A stretch of 64,000 nucleotides of DNA from Dicaeum eximium (Eukaryota; Chordata; Aves; Passeriformes; Dicaeidae): contig VWZP01007918.1 of NCBI GenBank assembly GCA_013396995.1, forward strand, positions 62,001-126,000. The letters run 5' to 3'. The position numbers and the translations under genes were made by a program. Positions 38,551-52,200 of the stretch are shown in pieces. Position 1 is the stretch's first letter, and each line of letters begins with the position of its first letter. Below the pieces are notes generated by a model. It had not been told where the DNA came from. It did no database searches and saw only the letters and a list, made by a program, of their open reading frames with translations.

Positions 38551-41385
38551 CCCATTAGAGATTTTCTGGCAATGGCATGCTGGCACTGAGCTGCTGTCAG
38601 TGAGTTTCTTAGGCTGCCCCTGAGAGTGGTTTTGCTCTCATCTAGTCTCATCTGATTTTGCTTTTTTAGATGATTTTTTTGTTAGACAACATCAGTTGCT
38701 GCCAAAACAGGCACAAAACATACTTTGCAGTAAGCAGGTATTTAGGTGAAACATTTTGTCAAAGTGGACTTCACTGAACACTTCTCTACCCTGAGGTTTG
38801 GGGTGCTCTGGGCAAAATCCAGAGCTGTGACTCACACTAAGTTCAGGTGTAGTGATAGAAGTTTTGTCACAAGAGATGCTGATCAGAGTGTTCTGCTTGT
38901 TCCTCCCCTCTCTGGAAGGACCTATTTTATTAAAATCATGTTAAAGTAATTCCTTTCAGTCCTCTACAAAGTATTGGTGAAACTGAACACTGTAAGCACC
39001 TCATTCCTCTCATTCAAGAAAACATCTGTTTCAAGGAGGTTTTTTTATGCTTCCTCTGTTCTGGTTTGTCGTACTAAGCCACACTATTAATTTTAGCTAA
39101 GTGATCACTACATTTGTGCTTTTTGGAGCTTGCTCTTTTATATCCATTCTTCATTTGATTTCAAATTCACATGCTGTATTCTGCATGTAATTCATAGTCT
39201 ACCAGCTACATGAACAGAGTTAATCTTGTCAAAGAACAAACTATCACTACGTTATAAATAATTGTCTGCAGCCTGGTCCAGGATTTCTTTACTATTCTTG
39301 ATTAGGTAAAAAGATGAAAAGCTACTTCTCTTGCCAGTAAAAATCCCATTTCAGTAGATGGACTTTTAAAAAGATCATGATGTAACACAACTAAATCCAA
39401 GAAAGCAGAGCTTATGCCATTGTGTTATTACTCTGTCCAATTGTGCCATTCCCCTGTCCAAGAACTATTTTGAATTAAGTAGAATTGCAAAAAAAAAAAG
39501 TCACTTAAGAACTCCTGGAAAATAGAACATTCACCAAGGAATAATTCATAAGTAACCTACTGATAAAGCTGCTTCATGCTTCAAGTGTTACCACATCTGG
39601 TACAGCAATTTTAACTTATCTAATGGTAAAACTTCCTGGTTTTGTTTTAAATTGCTGCAATTTCTTCCCCTTATGTCTAAAGCACCAGGAAGTGCCTTCT
39701 GTAAGCCAGAGCAAGTGGCCAAATGTCCCAGTTCTTTGTGGAGCAGTGGCGAGTCACTTTTATTACAGTAACTCTGGAGTTGCCACATCTTCTCCAGGCA
39801 CGGACTCACCTCACGGAGCAGATAGATACAAGCACTGATAAAACAGGGCAAATAGCTGGGGATCTGCAATATTGACATGTTATTTGTAAAACTACATCAG
39901 CTGTTAAGCAGGAGAGGTTCCCAGAGACTGGATGGCTGCACATATTTCTGCTGCTCTTGCCTGTAATGCTGCTCTGAGGTGTGTAGTAACATCAGTGAGA
40001 CAATCAGGAATAAAAACAACAAATGCATCTTAATTAAAAATTTCAGCCAAGACTACACCTCTTTGCTTGTGAAAATTTCATCACACCCTTCTTCACACCA
40101 CCTCTGAACTAGTTTGGTGATCTGCCAGGAAAGGGAGTCCCCAGAGAGAAAGCTCCCGAATGTGAGCGATTGACAAAAGTTCAAGCTATTGCAATATTTA
40201 AATCAGGCACTGAAACTCTCAACCCAGTTTCTTAATGTCTCTTAAAAGCACTCTCTTCAGCAAGATTCCTGATTAGTGCCAAAGTAATGTCTTTTCAGGT
40301 AAAGTGTTCAGAGAAGCAGGCACCATCCACATCATTGTCAACGACAGAACATGGCAGCACTCACCCAGCTCCAGTTCACAGCTGAATTTCAGTCCTATTC
40401 TGTTGAGCTCAAGGGATGCTGCTCTTCTGATCCATTGTCACCTCTGCCTTCTTATTCCTGCAGTGAGGTTGTTCCCTTCTGGCATCACTTCTGGGATGAA
40501 GCCTCCCTGACTCCTGTGCACGAGTGAGGTTATGGCTTTAGGGACAGAGCTGACTCACACATTGCCTCTTCTCTCTCATTAATGGCCTTTATCACCACTG
40601 TATCTCTTCTTCCAGTTGTTCTTCAGGGTGGAAAGGACCCTGCTAATTTCCCCTGTCTTCTCCTGTGTGCATTCTAATGATGAGATTTTAATTAAAAATA
40701 CAGAGAAGGACTATGTTGTAAGGAAAGCTGACTACTAGAATGACTAGAGGAAGTAAGGGCAAGCCAAATTGCAGGTCTTGTTGAGCTAAGGTGCTTGAAA
40801 TAAAGGGAATTCGAAATGCAATTAGTTGTTGGTGATTTTTATGTAATCTTTATCTTGCCAACAGAAGGTGATTTATCTTGTATTCAATGCCAATCCTATA
40901 AATACACAACAAAAGGAACTTTTAAAACTTTACCTGAGTGTGGGAAGAAACATGACCAGCATTAAGGAAATTACAGATGTTCTCAGAACCTGTGCTAAGG
41001 GACACCTTTTTAAAATACCTGTGCATATTCATGTGTATTTGAAGGAATCAGGTTTACCAAAAAAAGTATCTATCAAAATCCCAGTGCTGGTGGAACAAAA
41101 TTTGACTCACCCTCCTTAAAAAGGGTGGAGTGTGTGGATTCAGACCTGGCCCTTTGGTTTATGTATTTCTCCATTTGGTTTTACTGTATGAGTCACAAAG
41201 TACCTAAAAATTCACAGATGGAAAAGGCTGAGAAAAAGCACATCTTTTTTTATGATCAACTGGACCATTTTATCATCCCAGACAGGAAAGACAATAAAAT
41301 GAAATTAAAAATCTAACCTTTTACTGAAACTACTTCATATATTCCCTCATTCAGTTAGGAAATATGAACTGTTCTAGGAACCACC

Positions 41386-41429
41386 AAGAAACATTAGGTC
41401 ATTTGTAAAGAAACATTAAGTCATTTGTA
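41386..41429. repeat. Two-copy tandem duplication, 22-bp unit
   Basis: aagaaacattaggtcatttg is followed directly by a second copy with one substitution (aagaaacattaagtcatttg). It is a recent small duplication in otherwise unique sequence. Confidence 0.88.
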
Positions 41430-41682
41430 GAAAGCTCAGATTATTACATCATCTGTCTGAACAGAGATTTATTGCTGCTAAAATTCTGTGCTGCAGAAAC
41501 ACAGCATCAATAAATCATCATTTACCTTGTCAATAGCTTTAATAGGAAAGGGAACAGGCTGGAAATTTTTCTGGGTGCAATGATACTCCAAAAGAAGATC
41601 TGAGACTGGAGTGTTATTGCCATTAGGAGTAACAATATTTACTTGTCTCTCAAAGGGAAGGTCAGGAGTATATCTTCATTAC

Positions 41683-41698
41683 AAAAAAAAAAAAAAAN
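41683..41698. repeat. Poly-A tract (15 A) ending in one unresolved base
   Basis: A homopolymer followed by a single N at 41,698, probably a base-calling or polishing ambiguity in the run. Confidence 0.9.
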
Positions 41699-44600
41699 CT
41701 TGAAAATTCTGCTTTATGTCATTCCTTGTGGATGTTGCCACCCCTCTGGCTGCCAGAATTGCTCATGAGGGTAGAGGTGAGTGTTCCTCACTCATACCAG
41801 TGGAAGTGACTGATAACCTCCAGCTTATGCCAAAAAGCACCAGACTGGGAGGATTATTTATGCCCAAATATTTGTGAAACCTTTGCAACTGAAAGTACAA
41901 TATAAATTCTGAATACTGTTGGTGAAGTGTGTTGAGCTCTTCACACAGTTGAGGAACTGCAGTTTACAATGTGGCCTGTCTTTACTGGGAGAGATTTTAA
42001 ATGATTTGCTGTTCTCCAACTTGTTACTGTGTGTAAGGTAGTTACTGTGTAATTCTGCAAAACAACAGGAGTGTCATTTTAAGGTTGGTAGGATGGGAGT
42101 TCCTACAACCGAGGCATTACTACCTCATCTATGGTCTCATATGTGCTTTCCATTTCTTGCTTTTATACTATTCCTTGACATTTTGTCATCTTTTTGGCGT
42201 ATTCCCTTACTGATTGGGACTATTGCTCCAGAAATTTATTCCTTTATCTAATTTTTAAAGAAGACTGGATAGGCAATAGGTTGTTTTTCCCTACATGATA
42301 CTTCTGCTTTTCATTATACTCATTAAAAAGTACACCCCACATTTAACTTTCCTTAAATTGTATTCCTAGAACTCTTAATTCTGCGCTCCCTTCAATATAG
42401 TTTACATTTCTGATATTTTTTTATCATCTGAATGTTTAGCTACCACAGTCAAATATCCCTCAGTTTCATCCCAAGAAGACTTAAAAACCCCTTTCAAAAA
42501 TAAGTAGAATTTGTTCCAAAAGAAATCTCCAGTAAGGAACTGAAAACAAGCCTTGCTATTTCTAATGTCAAGCAATTTCACATCTGCTTTTTCATCAGAA
42601 GAGAAACTAAAGTGAAAACACTCAGCATCTTTCCTGTTTGCAGGTTGTCTTTAGAAAGGAGCTCAGGGCTGGAATGGGTAGAGTGGCCCTGTATTTATTG
42701 ATCTCACCTCAGTTGTCACCTGTCAGCTATAAAAGCTCTTAATGTATCAGAGGGAAATGCTTCAAATGCAAGATGGGGATTTTACAGCAAGAAAATTGCT
42801 TTAACTGAACCTTGGGAATTGCATCATTAAGCAGCAGTCTCAATGCAGAGGTCACAGTAATAAACTGATAATTCCTTATATTTTTCACTGCATCAGAGCT
42901 GAGGGGTGCATGACTAAGGATTTATAAAACCAATCTTGTGGTGACTGCAGTCTTTAAGCTAAAGAAGGAATTTATGCTGCCTGCTCATATTCACAGACCC
43001 TCAGTTTCTCTATTACTGTTTCAAATGTTAGAAAAAGTGAAGCTGTGGACGTGGGATTTGTGAAATTTTTCTGTCTGCTTTACAAACTCTGTGGGACAGC
43101 AACCCATAAATGGGTTTATGCACTGCAGGACATGGACATTGGAAAATGAGATACTGAGAAAGCAGCCAGTTAAGCAAGAAACTCCCCAAACCAGCCAGAA
43201 GGAAATGCAGAGAATATGCCCAAGGTGAGTGCCCAAAGTCAGTGCAGAGATTGAGTAGATGATTCTCTGTGTGCTTCTCCCTCTGCATAAACTCCCTTGT
43301 TGAATCTGGTGCCTAATCCAGCTGAGCTCCTGGCATATTAAGGAAAAGGAAAAAGCCCAAACCCAAAGATAAATTGCATTGTGTTTCAGCTGCATGTTAA
43401 GGCAGATACACACTTTAAAAACACAAATTTACTGGTTTGCAGTGGGGCTGTAAAAATAAGTCTCCTAATGCCAGTCTTTTTTATGTTTTGGCCTGAGCCT
43501 CTCTTGGTTTCCATTGTGGGGGTTGCTTCCATTTGTATCCCTCATGAAAAAGTATTGGAGCAAGGAACTGTCCTTTTCCCAAGGAAGGGAGAGCAGCAGG
43601 GCAAAAGGCACGGAGGGCTGCAACTTAGAATCTGTGTTCCCACCTGTGACAGGCTTTTTGTGACCAAATATTTATCAAAGGTAGGTAAAGCACATCTGTT
43701 GTCATCCTGTGTATGGTTCAGAGTTTGATTTAATGTTTTCCTGGAATCAGAGCTGAACAAGCCAGAGCCAGTTTTGTCTTGCAGATGCCTCAGGGCTAAA
43801 GTGCAGATTGAGCACTCCTATATTCCTTTGCAGGTAAATACAGGTGTGCCAGGAATTTCTGGGTGCAGAAGGAGGTACCCATAGCCCCTGCAAGCAAGGG
43901 GGGAAAGCTCCCTTAGGAAGCTTTGCTCTTGTCTGGGTTGTCTGCTCAAGGCATTTCATGGGAGGTGTTCCATGGAGTAGCACTAGCTCCAGTTCTGATC
44001 CCAGCAGATCAGCAAATCCCACGTGAGCAGTGCAAACCTATTGCATGTGATCTTACCCAGAATAAAACCAGGCCTGTTTGAAACCTGTACTTTTCAGACT
44101 TGGAGGCTGAAGGGCATTTCCATCAAACACAAAATTCAAGTAGACAGAGGAGATCCTTCAGGAAGCAGGAAGACATCAGGAGGTAATAAAATTTGACTGG
44201 GCTGATCAGCCCTCCAAAACATGCTGCTTCCACTATTTGAAAGCTGATTCTTGACAAAAAAAGTCTGTATCAGGGAAAAACCAAAAGACTAGATGGATCT
44301 TACGGATCCTTATGAGTGTTATAAAAAATTTTTAGCTTCTTGTGGATTGCTGGCTCATGTTTCTGGATGAAATCTTTAAAGGGAGGATGCATGTTCAGTA
44401 AGATACAGTGACACTGGGAAACCAATATTTTTTCTGCAAGGGTATGAACTCTCAGCTGAGCTTGTTCTTTGCTTTATTCTGGGTTTTGGAGTGCTATGGT
44501 TTACCAGCACACGTGCTCCATGCACTTTATTCTTCTTGACAGGATTTTTGGAGTTACTGAGTACTCCACATGGGATCAGGCATTCCTGTGATCTCAAAAA

Positions 44601-47087
44601 ATCAGCTGAATCAAGTGAAAATGTAGCCTTGAGCATAACAAGAAGCACTAGTGTATGATGGACTTGTGAGAGCTGGATCCATATGTGAGAGCTTCATCTC
44701 TTGGCAGTCTGTGTTGTCAGAGACCAGGAGAAAACACCCAGCCTAGGATGGGAGCTCAGGGTGTGCAGAGGGTGATTAAACATCTCAGTATCTCTCCACA
44801 GGTCCTCTATGCTTAGATTTGATTCACATCTTCCCCTATGTTCCTCATGAAAATGGGAGCAGTTTTTACAGTAAGTTTTTACAGATGGCAAGAGGGGCAC
44901 ATTGTGGGCTGTTTGAACCTCACCACAGAGAGCAAATCCAAGAAAAGCAGACAAAAGGCAAAGGCTTCCCTGTGGTGGAAAGGTTCAGCTTTGTGAATGC
45001 TGATGCAGACCTATTTTGTTTACACACTTGCTAATTAATGGTGTTTGCCTAGTTGTCTCACTAGACTAATGGTTAGTTTTACTCAGTAAACAAGACAATC
45101 TGTGGTTATAGGAGAACAGAATCTCTCACTGTCAGTTTGTCAAATAAATGCAGATTGTGAAATACAAATATCTACTCTGTCCTGTGAGCAAAAGCCTGCG
45201 TTGTAATTCTGCAAAGAGTTGTCTGGTTGAGCAATAAACCTCCTGTGAAACACACAGGGTCGAGAAAATACAGGTGGTGAGTTTGAAATCCATGAGTAAT
45301 TTCAGACTTGGTTACAGCTGGTTTGTGTTGCTGAAAGCATCATTGCTTTCCTAGAGTAGGAAGGAAGGTCAGAGTTACAGAGTAGATCACCCAGCATTTG
45401 TCTGATGAGGTGTTGGGTGCACAGCCCTCAGAGGATGCTGCAGACCAAGAGGTTTTATGGAATAGGGACCACAGAAAGCAAATATGGCTTTGAAGTGAGG
45501 ATAAGGATGGTAATCCTGGAGTTAGAGTAAGGCAATACCATAAAATTTTGCTTGCTTATATGTTATGATGATGCTAATTTATATTTTATGATGACACACT
45601 GCCTCTGCTGACTGCTTAATCCTTAGGAGAACTTAGCACCTGCAAGCTCTTGTGGCTCTTGCAAGTGGTTGTGAGTAGATATGAGCTGAAGACCTCTCCC
45701 CATCAACCTGAAAGGCAGCTCACAGAACTAGTCCAAACAGCTGGGGCTTTAGGTGAGAGAAATACCATCTCTGTGTGGCAGCAGCCAAAGTTGCAATGCA
45801 GAGGTGTGTAAAAGGACCAATCGCTTTCAGTGACTGGGAGTTCAGAAGGCACTTCAGGAGCAGCTTTATGTTCACTCCAGGCTTTTGCTGCTCTGCTCCT
45901 CTGTGCTGGCTGTGTGGCACAGAGCAGAGCACTGTTCATATCTCACCACTACCTGCTGCCCTGGCCTATCATGCACAACATCCTTAATTAGCAAAAGCAC
46001 GAGAATGAGACAACACATTAAATTGCTGATGTGGATGAGTATTTCACAGACATTTCTCGTTTAGTCAGTGAGAAAAGCAAACTGAAGATGTGTCAGCATA
46101 CTCACAACAGCATCACTCAGGATGACCATGCACGTGATTAAGCTAATAGCTTTTAGGGAAGTGACTCATTGCTTTGGGTTTGCTTTTTAATTTTTTCTTG
46201 CAATATATATAATAAGCATATAAATGTGTTTGTGTTTATAGATGGCTCTGGGACAAAAATACACACTGTGTGCATCATCATCATCATTTAAGTAATCCCT
46301 GTCTGCCTTTATCCAAGGGTGCAGACATCAGGAAACTGAAAGAACTGAAAGATGACCATTGTGTACTAATTATGTCTCAGTGTCTCCTCATATTGAGTCA
46401 GATCATTTTGATGGAGGATAGCTTCTGGGAGATTGTTCTCCCTGAGCATCTCTTAGAAGTTGTGAGACTCAGCATGTCTTGCCTTGCTGTGTTTATTCTG
46501 AAGTACTCAGACCTATTTTGTCCTGTTGTTCTGGTTAATTTGTTAATGGTTAATTGATTTCAAGGGAGAGGAAAGTTTCCTGTTCATAGTCAACTTTACA
46601 ATCCTGCCTGCCTGGGTATGTAGGATGGCGAGATACTGGCTCCCAGATCCTATTTCTGATCTTCCACCTCCTCCCAGTCGGTATCTGATGTCCTGGTTTA
46701 CTATGTGTCCCAGCCAACAATTATGCCTGAGCAAGTCAATACTGAACAGGTGTACCAGAGTGCAGCTTATCAGGTGCAGATTATCATCTCAGTTCTGGAT
46801 TCAGGGTAGAAACACACAGCCAGTCACTGTAGGAGAAGATAGCTGGGTTAGTGGCATTTTGTTTATTTTACTAACCTGGAATTGAGAGCTGTAAATTTAA
46901 TATTGTGTTTTATGTAAAACTTCCATGTGGTCTGCAACAAATCATTAGTTGAATTTGCTGTTGTCTGTAAAAAAATAATGTTTCACTGCCATTTGTGCCC
47001 TTGAAAGTCAGCCTTTAGTTCATTGGGCTTCTGTAGCCATTTGCAACTTTTTTCAATTTAGGAGCATGGGACAAGGGTTAGAAATCC

Positions 47088-47117
47088 TCTCTGCTTAAGA
47101 ATTCTCTGCTTAAGAAC
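47088..47117. repeat. Two-copy tandem repeat, 15-bp unit
   Basis: tctctgcttaagaat is followed by tctctgcttaagaac, with one mismatch. Confidence 0.85.
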
Positions 47118-47269
47118 ATTAAGAATCATTTCAGTACTCATAAAAGTGAATGCTGATCAAAGGTAATTTGAAAATTATTGCTGTGATTATCAAACTGCAG
47201 TACCAGTAAATAATGTGGTATCATAAATGTAGTAAATAATTTGCATCCAATTTCCACATTTTATTACAG

Positions 47270-47764
47270 CGTCTGTCTGGAATTTGAAGTGCTTCATCCC
47301 AGCCAGTTTCTGCAGCTCAGCCCTGGAGGAAGATCAGGGTTTGCTGGTTTTGTTAACTCTTGAAAGCAAAAATCAAAGATGGCAATTGCATCAACTTCTA
47401 CAACCAGGGGTGGAGGGGGCTCCCCTCTCAACAGCTTCAGTGCCAAATTCAAATCCTCCTTTAACCCCAGAACCAAATCCCTTGAAGTTTAGCCCTGGTT
47501 TTATCGCTGATAACCCTCCTACGACTTCAGAGAAAATACTCTGTGCAGAAGGCAAGAGCCCAGGGCTGTATCCAGCTCTGGCAAGGCAGCTCAGACAAGC
47601 CAAGCTGGCAGGACCTTGCTGTGCCAAGTGCATCCTGCTGGTGACTCACCTGTGTGGCTGGGTCAATGGCACCGTGAACTATTTCCCTACTTCCCTGAAC
47701 TGCACGTGCAGTGGGATGTGTGTGCAGGTTTTGTTTTTGCTAGACAGAAGTGTAGCAAAGTCTG
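47270..47764 (+). other. Orphan exon candidate: open 495-nt segment between splice-like signals
   Basis: A pyrimidine-rich ttttattacag ends at 47,269 and a strong donor tctg|gtgagt follows 47,764. The frame between them stays open for the whole segment (about 164 codons), and both boundaries are phase 1, so the exon would be symmetrical. The predicted peptide has a proline- and serine-rich middle and a cysteine-rich end (PCCAKC, then NCTCSGMC), but matches no family I recognise and shows no domain. Open frames of this size occur by chance in 64 kb, so it may be nothing, or an exon of a non-coding transcript. Confidence 0.25.
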
Positions 47765-48785
47765 GTGAGTGCTGACACGGCCCCATGGTTGTGTTATCCA
47801 GAGATGTTTATTGTGGGAATGCAGATTAGTGGTTCTGTACCTCATTTGCCATATGGCTGGCAGCTCGGCAAAGCCCGGGGTCTCCAGCTGTCACACGCGG
47901 TGGCACAGCTGACAGCAGCATGTGCCTCGCTCTCCTCTTGCCCCTACTCAACATGTTTTGAGGCTGAACTCAATCTGTGTCACTACATGCCATCAATTTA
48001 CCACTTAGCTTGCCTAAAAAGCTGTCACAGCTTCTTGTGGCTGACATCTTTCAGTTACCAATGTGAAACAGTCTCTGAGGGCCCACCCTGAGTTCTGTGT
48101 CTGCCTCTGGGTGGTTTCGTGGGAATGAGCAGATAGGATTGCTTTTTTCTCCCATTGTGCCCATTGTGGTTATTCCTCAAAAGGCTGGGGTTGCTTTTCT
48201 GGGTTTATAAGAATGTGAGTGTAAGAGATGGCTCTGCAGGCCACCAGTGTGTGCTCCCTCAGTGTCATCCCACAGCACAAGTGGTTACCCTGGAGCAGTG
48301 GGATTGCATTTGGATGCCTGTGCACCTGTATTGTTCAGCATTTCCCCCTGCTTCACCATCTTTTGCTGTTTCTGTCCCAGGTGGAAGAGGATTTGCCCCT
48401 CCTCATCAGTGCCAGCATATCCAGTGCACTTTGACATCTCTGAATTTCCTGCAGCTGATGAGGCTGCAGAGTCAGATTCATCCCCACAACTTCCTCCTAC
48501 TGGATTCTGCTTTCACAGTGCTTTTTCAGAGTCATCTGTTCCAAGAGAAAGTGTAACCAGCTGTTGTCAGGATGGACCCACATTATAGACCCATACTGGT
48601 CCCACATATGGCCAAACCAAGTTCAGGAGTAGCAGCTGATACACTGCACACACCTTCCAAACCGTCAGTACAGGTCACATCTTCAGCCTCCTTCAGCCTG
48701 GCCATCATAATGAAGATTCCCTTGAGAGGGCAGACTCAGAGATGCTTCTGCTGAACAGAACTTTTTATAGATTAAATAATCTACT

Positions 48786-49203
48786 TCATAGACTCATAGA
48801 ATCTCAGAATGGCCTGGGTTGGAAGGGACCTTAAAGACCATCTTGTTCCAACCCCTATCCCAGAGCTGGGACACCTTCCACTATCCCAGGTTGCTCAGAG
48901 CCCCGCCCAGCCTGGCCTGGGACACTGACAGGGATCCAGGGGAAGCCACAGCTGCTCTGGGCCCCCTGTGCCAGGGCCTCACCACCCTCACACGGAACAA
49001 TTTCTTCCTAATATCCAATCTAAACCTGCTCTCTGTCAGTGTGAAGCCATTCCCCCTTGTCCTGTCACTCCAGGCCCTTGTCCAGAGTCTCTCTCCATCT
49101 CTCCTGTGGGCTCCCTTCAGGCACTGAAGGCCACAATGAGGGCACCCCAAAGCCTTCTCCTCTCCAGGCTGAGCAATCCCAATTCCCTCAGCCTTTCCTC
49201 ATG
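48786..49203 (-). mobile_element. CR1 LINE 3' fragment
   Basis: Begins with the reverse-complemented CR1 3' end including part of the terminal repeat (catagaatctcagaatggcc), and continues through the standard block order to gctgagcaatcccaattccctcagcc. It is 5'-truncated, minus orientation. Several open frames across it are repeat read-through. Confidence 0.95.
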
Positions 49204-52200
49204 TCTCAGAGTACAGAGCATTGTGTCTTTAGGTGGTTTTCCTAAAAGGACCCAGTGAAGCTTTTGGTGAGTTGCTGGATGTATCAGGAGAGCACAAGAA
49301 TCTATTGACTGCCAGGCAGCCAATTCATCAGATCCACGCAGTGATGGTTTGTTCAGGGCAGCTGCAGTAGGTTTAACTGGCTGCCATAATGCTTGGCCAT
49401 GAGTCATTTAGCCTGGGTTTAGCCTCACACAGGCTCAAAGCAGGCAGATCACATCCACACCATGGCTACTCTGCTATGCTCCAGAGCTAATTTTAGGACC
49501 AGAACACAGTTGTAGATACACTTGTGGCAGATAAGGAGCTGCATTTGGGAATTGGTACCAGCAACATCACCTCACAGTGTGTGTGGGTGTCCCAGAGCAG
49601 TGTGGGACAATGGCCTGTTCCCACCAGGAGTGGGGCAGTGGGAATGCCAGGGTGTGGCAGAGGAGCTTGTTTTCTCCTCAGCAGACTGTGGCTGCACCTC
49701 TGTGCTGAGCTGCACAGCCTCTCTGGGGACCCAGCAGATGCAGCCCTGTACAACAATGACATCCTCCTTTTGCCTGTGTCCCTCACGTTCAAAACAGGGA
49801 CCCCCTGTGCCTGCCTTGGCTGTTTTGGCTTTCAAAGCTCAGTTTAGACACAAACCTAGGATGGGTCCAATTAGGCTTTTCAAAGGGATCTAGGCAAGCC
49901 TGAATCCCTCCTTTTTCAGTCTTGTACTCACAAACTTTATAAGATCCCAAACTGAGATTCTGCTTTTCACAGCTAACACATTGTTTATGTGTTTTTCCTC
50001 ATGTTTTCCTCCTCTAATCTGAACATTGACATTTTGCTTTCTGTATGTGCTAATTTTTACTTTTCTTTACTTGGGTCTTGGGCATGCTATGCAGGCAGGC
50101 TGTTAATGCTGGTCTTGCTTCAACCATCAGTAGCACTCGAGCAATCCTTCCACACTGGGCAGCAAGATCCGTTTCCAGGCCCCTTTTAGGATCTGGCCCC
50201 ACCTTTTGTAACACTTTTTGCCAACAGAAATGTTTCATGCAGCCTGGGCAAGGATTTTATGCCCAAGAGCTGAAGTGTGCCAGCTCTTTGTTCCAGCTGT
50301 GGAGACAATCTCTTTTCAGCATCAAATGGAGGTGTGTCTTGTGCTCTGGTTTCCAGCTTCTAACAATTAAAGGACAAAACAAAAGGACTTCTGTTCTCAG
50401 ATGGTTTCAGAATAAGGTGAAGTGCTACATTTCTTGCAGTCCTATCACTTCAAGTGATCTTGCCCTTGAGGACAGCATTACCTCACACACAACAAGAAAA
50501 TGTCTGCATGCTGAAATGTCAGGCCTCATGAGACAAATGTTTCTCTTTGTAAATGCTGTACCTTTCCACAGTTCTCCCTCACAGTTGTTATTTTATTGAT
50601 TCTTGTACACAGCTGTGCACAGGTTTCCTTAACACAAAGGAAAGTTTTTATTCAGCACAAGGGAGGGATCAGCCCCAGCACGTGGAGCAGCCAGGTAAAA
50701 CTGCTTTAACACCAGTGCTCTCCTGCACAGCAGCGTGTTTGCAGAGCCCTGCTTCCCCCTTGGCACATTCTTGTTGAACAAATATCTCAATCTTTATGGC
50801 TCTGCTTCAGCTCTGCCTTGTTTGTCTTGTCTTTCCCTGGTGCAAGTTCAGAAGGGCAGCACCTGCCTTCCTGTTTGTACATCAGTGCCTTCATCTCAGC
50901 CAGGGGCTCTTGGCACTGTGAGCTGCAGAAGCAGCATCTCCCAGGCCACTGCTGGAAATGGGAGCACAGCTGACATCTGATTCCCCAGTTAATCCATAGG
51001 CCCCGTGCTAATTGCCTTTACACACTAGGCTGCACAGCCTAAGTGCAGGAAAACAGCTTGTGTCAATCCAGAGAACAGCTAATGAGAATAACCAGCCATT
51101 AACACATCAAATCAGATAATAAATGCTGGAGAGCACATCTGATGGCTCAGAGCCTCTTGTAATTTGTGAGGGGTGTTGGTTCTTAATTCCCAGTAAAAGA
51201 GCAGCCACTCCTGCACAACTTGGCTTCATTGGAAGTGGCATTTCTTAGGATTATACATCAAATAAAAACATATGGTGAATTACAGCAGCTGGGGTTAAAA
51301 TCCTGGACTTACCCATTAAAACTGTAGTCTGCCAAGGCCATGTTTCACTCTGCAGGTCAAGGACTTCAGAGCCAGCTGGGGAAAGCTGGGGAGTCTGGAG
51401 CTCTGTCAGTACATACCCTTGTACCAACAGGCTCAGGTGTGGGGCAGAAACACACCAGTGAAGTGTGCCACAATGCCCACAGTGCTGCTTTACCCTGGCC
51501 TAACTCATGTAGGGTTTCTGTATATGGAGATTGCTTAGCATTAGTCCTTGCTATAGCCACAGAAAAACTGAGGAAGCACATCTGGAAATAAATATATACC
51601 TGGAGCTAAAACTTTGGGAATAGCAATTGAAGGAGTTTTCTAAACTTTGGTTAGATACTCTGCTTGCCAGTCTCAAAGCTCTTCCCAGTCAATTAATGTA
51701 TCTGTGTGGCACCTCTCTGCAGTAGAAATTGGCAGTTGCTGAAAAGCCCTTCTCTTTGGTGTGGGAAATAGCCAAAAATCAGTAGTCTGGAGAGTATAAA
51801 TGCAGAAAATGAAGACTGCTGAGTGCTTTTTAAGCTGGACAGCTGGTGAGAAGGGAGCTTGTGTAGGCAATGCCATCACTAGCTGGGATTTGCTGTTCTT
51901 CTTCCAGATGAAGCTGCTGTAGGACCTTTCATGACCCGCACCCATCAATGGTAGTGCTACTGGAGTGGGTGAGAACCTTTCAGCTTCTAACTTCATCCAA
52001 GGAAGGAGTCTTGCAGTGGCACAGAGTTGCTGGATGCCTTTCTTGGGTATTTGCTCCAGCAGATGGACACTTGGAAGGGACTGGAGCTGGCTGCTGCCTC
52101 ATCCAGCTGCTTTGAGAGCACAGAGCATTTTTGTCTTGCAAGTGTCTCCTAAACACAGCTGATTCCCTCCTGCACCATGTTTTCCTCTGGTAAACCACTG

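Larger units (their letters stand above)
37164..48785. other. Intergenic sequence, no gene recognised
   Basis: A long, fairly A+T-rich interval. It contains an old CR1-like fragment (37,597-37,773), a 22-bp tandem duplication near 41.4 kb, one unresolved base at 41,698, a candidate regulatory patch near 46.0-46.2 kb and an orphan exon candidate at 47,270-47,764. The remaining open frames are short and show no family features. Confidence 0.5.

Noticed and set aside
46270..46557. Frame beginning with a run of histidines
   Set aside because: The histidines come from a short CAT microsatellite (gcatcatcatcatcat); the remainder shows no family features.
50078..50599. 173-codon open frame
   Set aside because: It lacks an ATG start, a domain, and splice signals that would make it an exon; its size is within chance for 64 kb on six frames.
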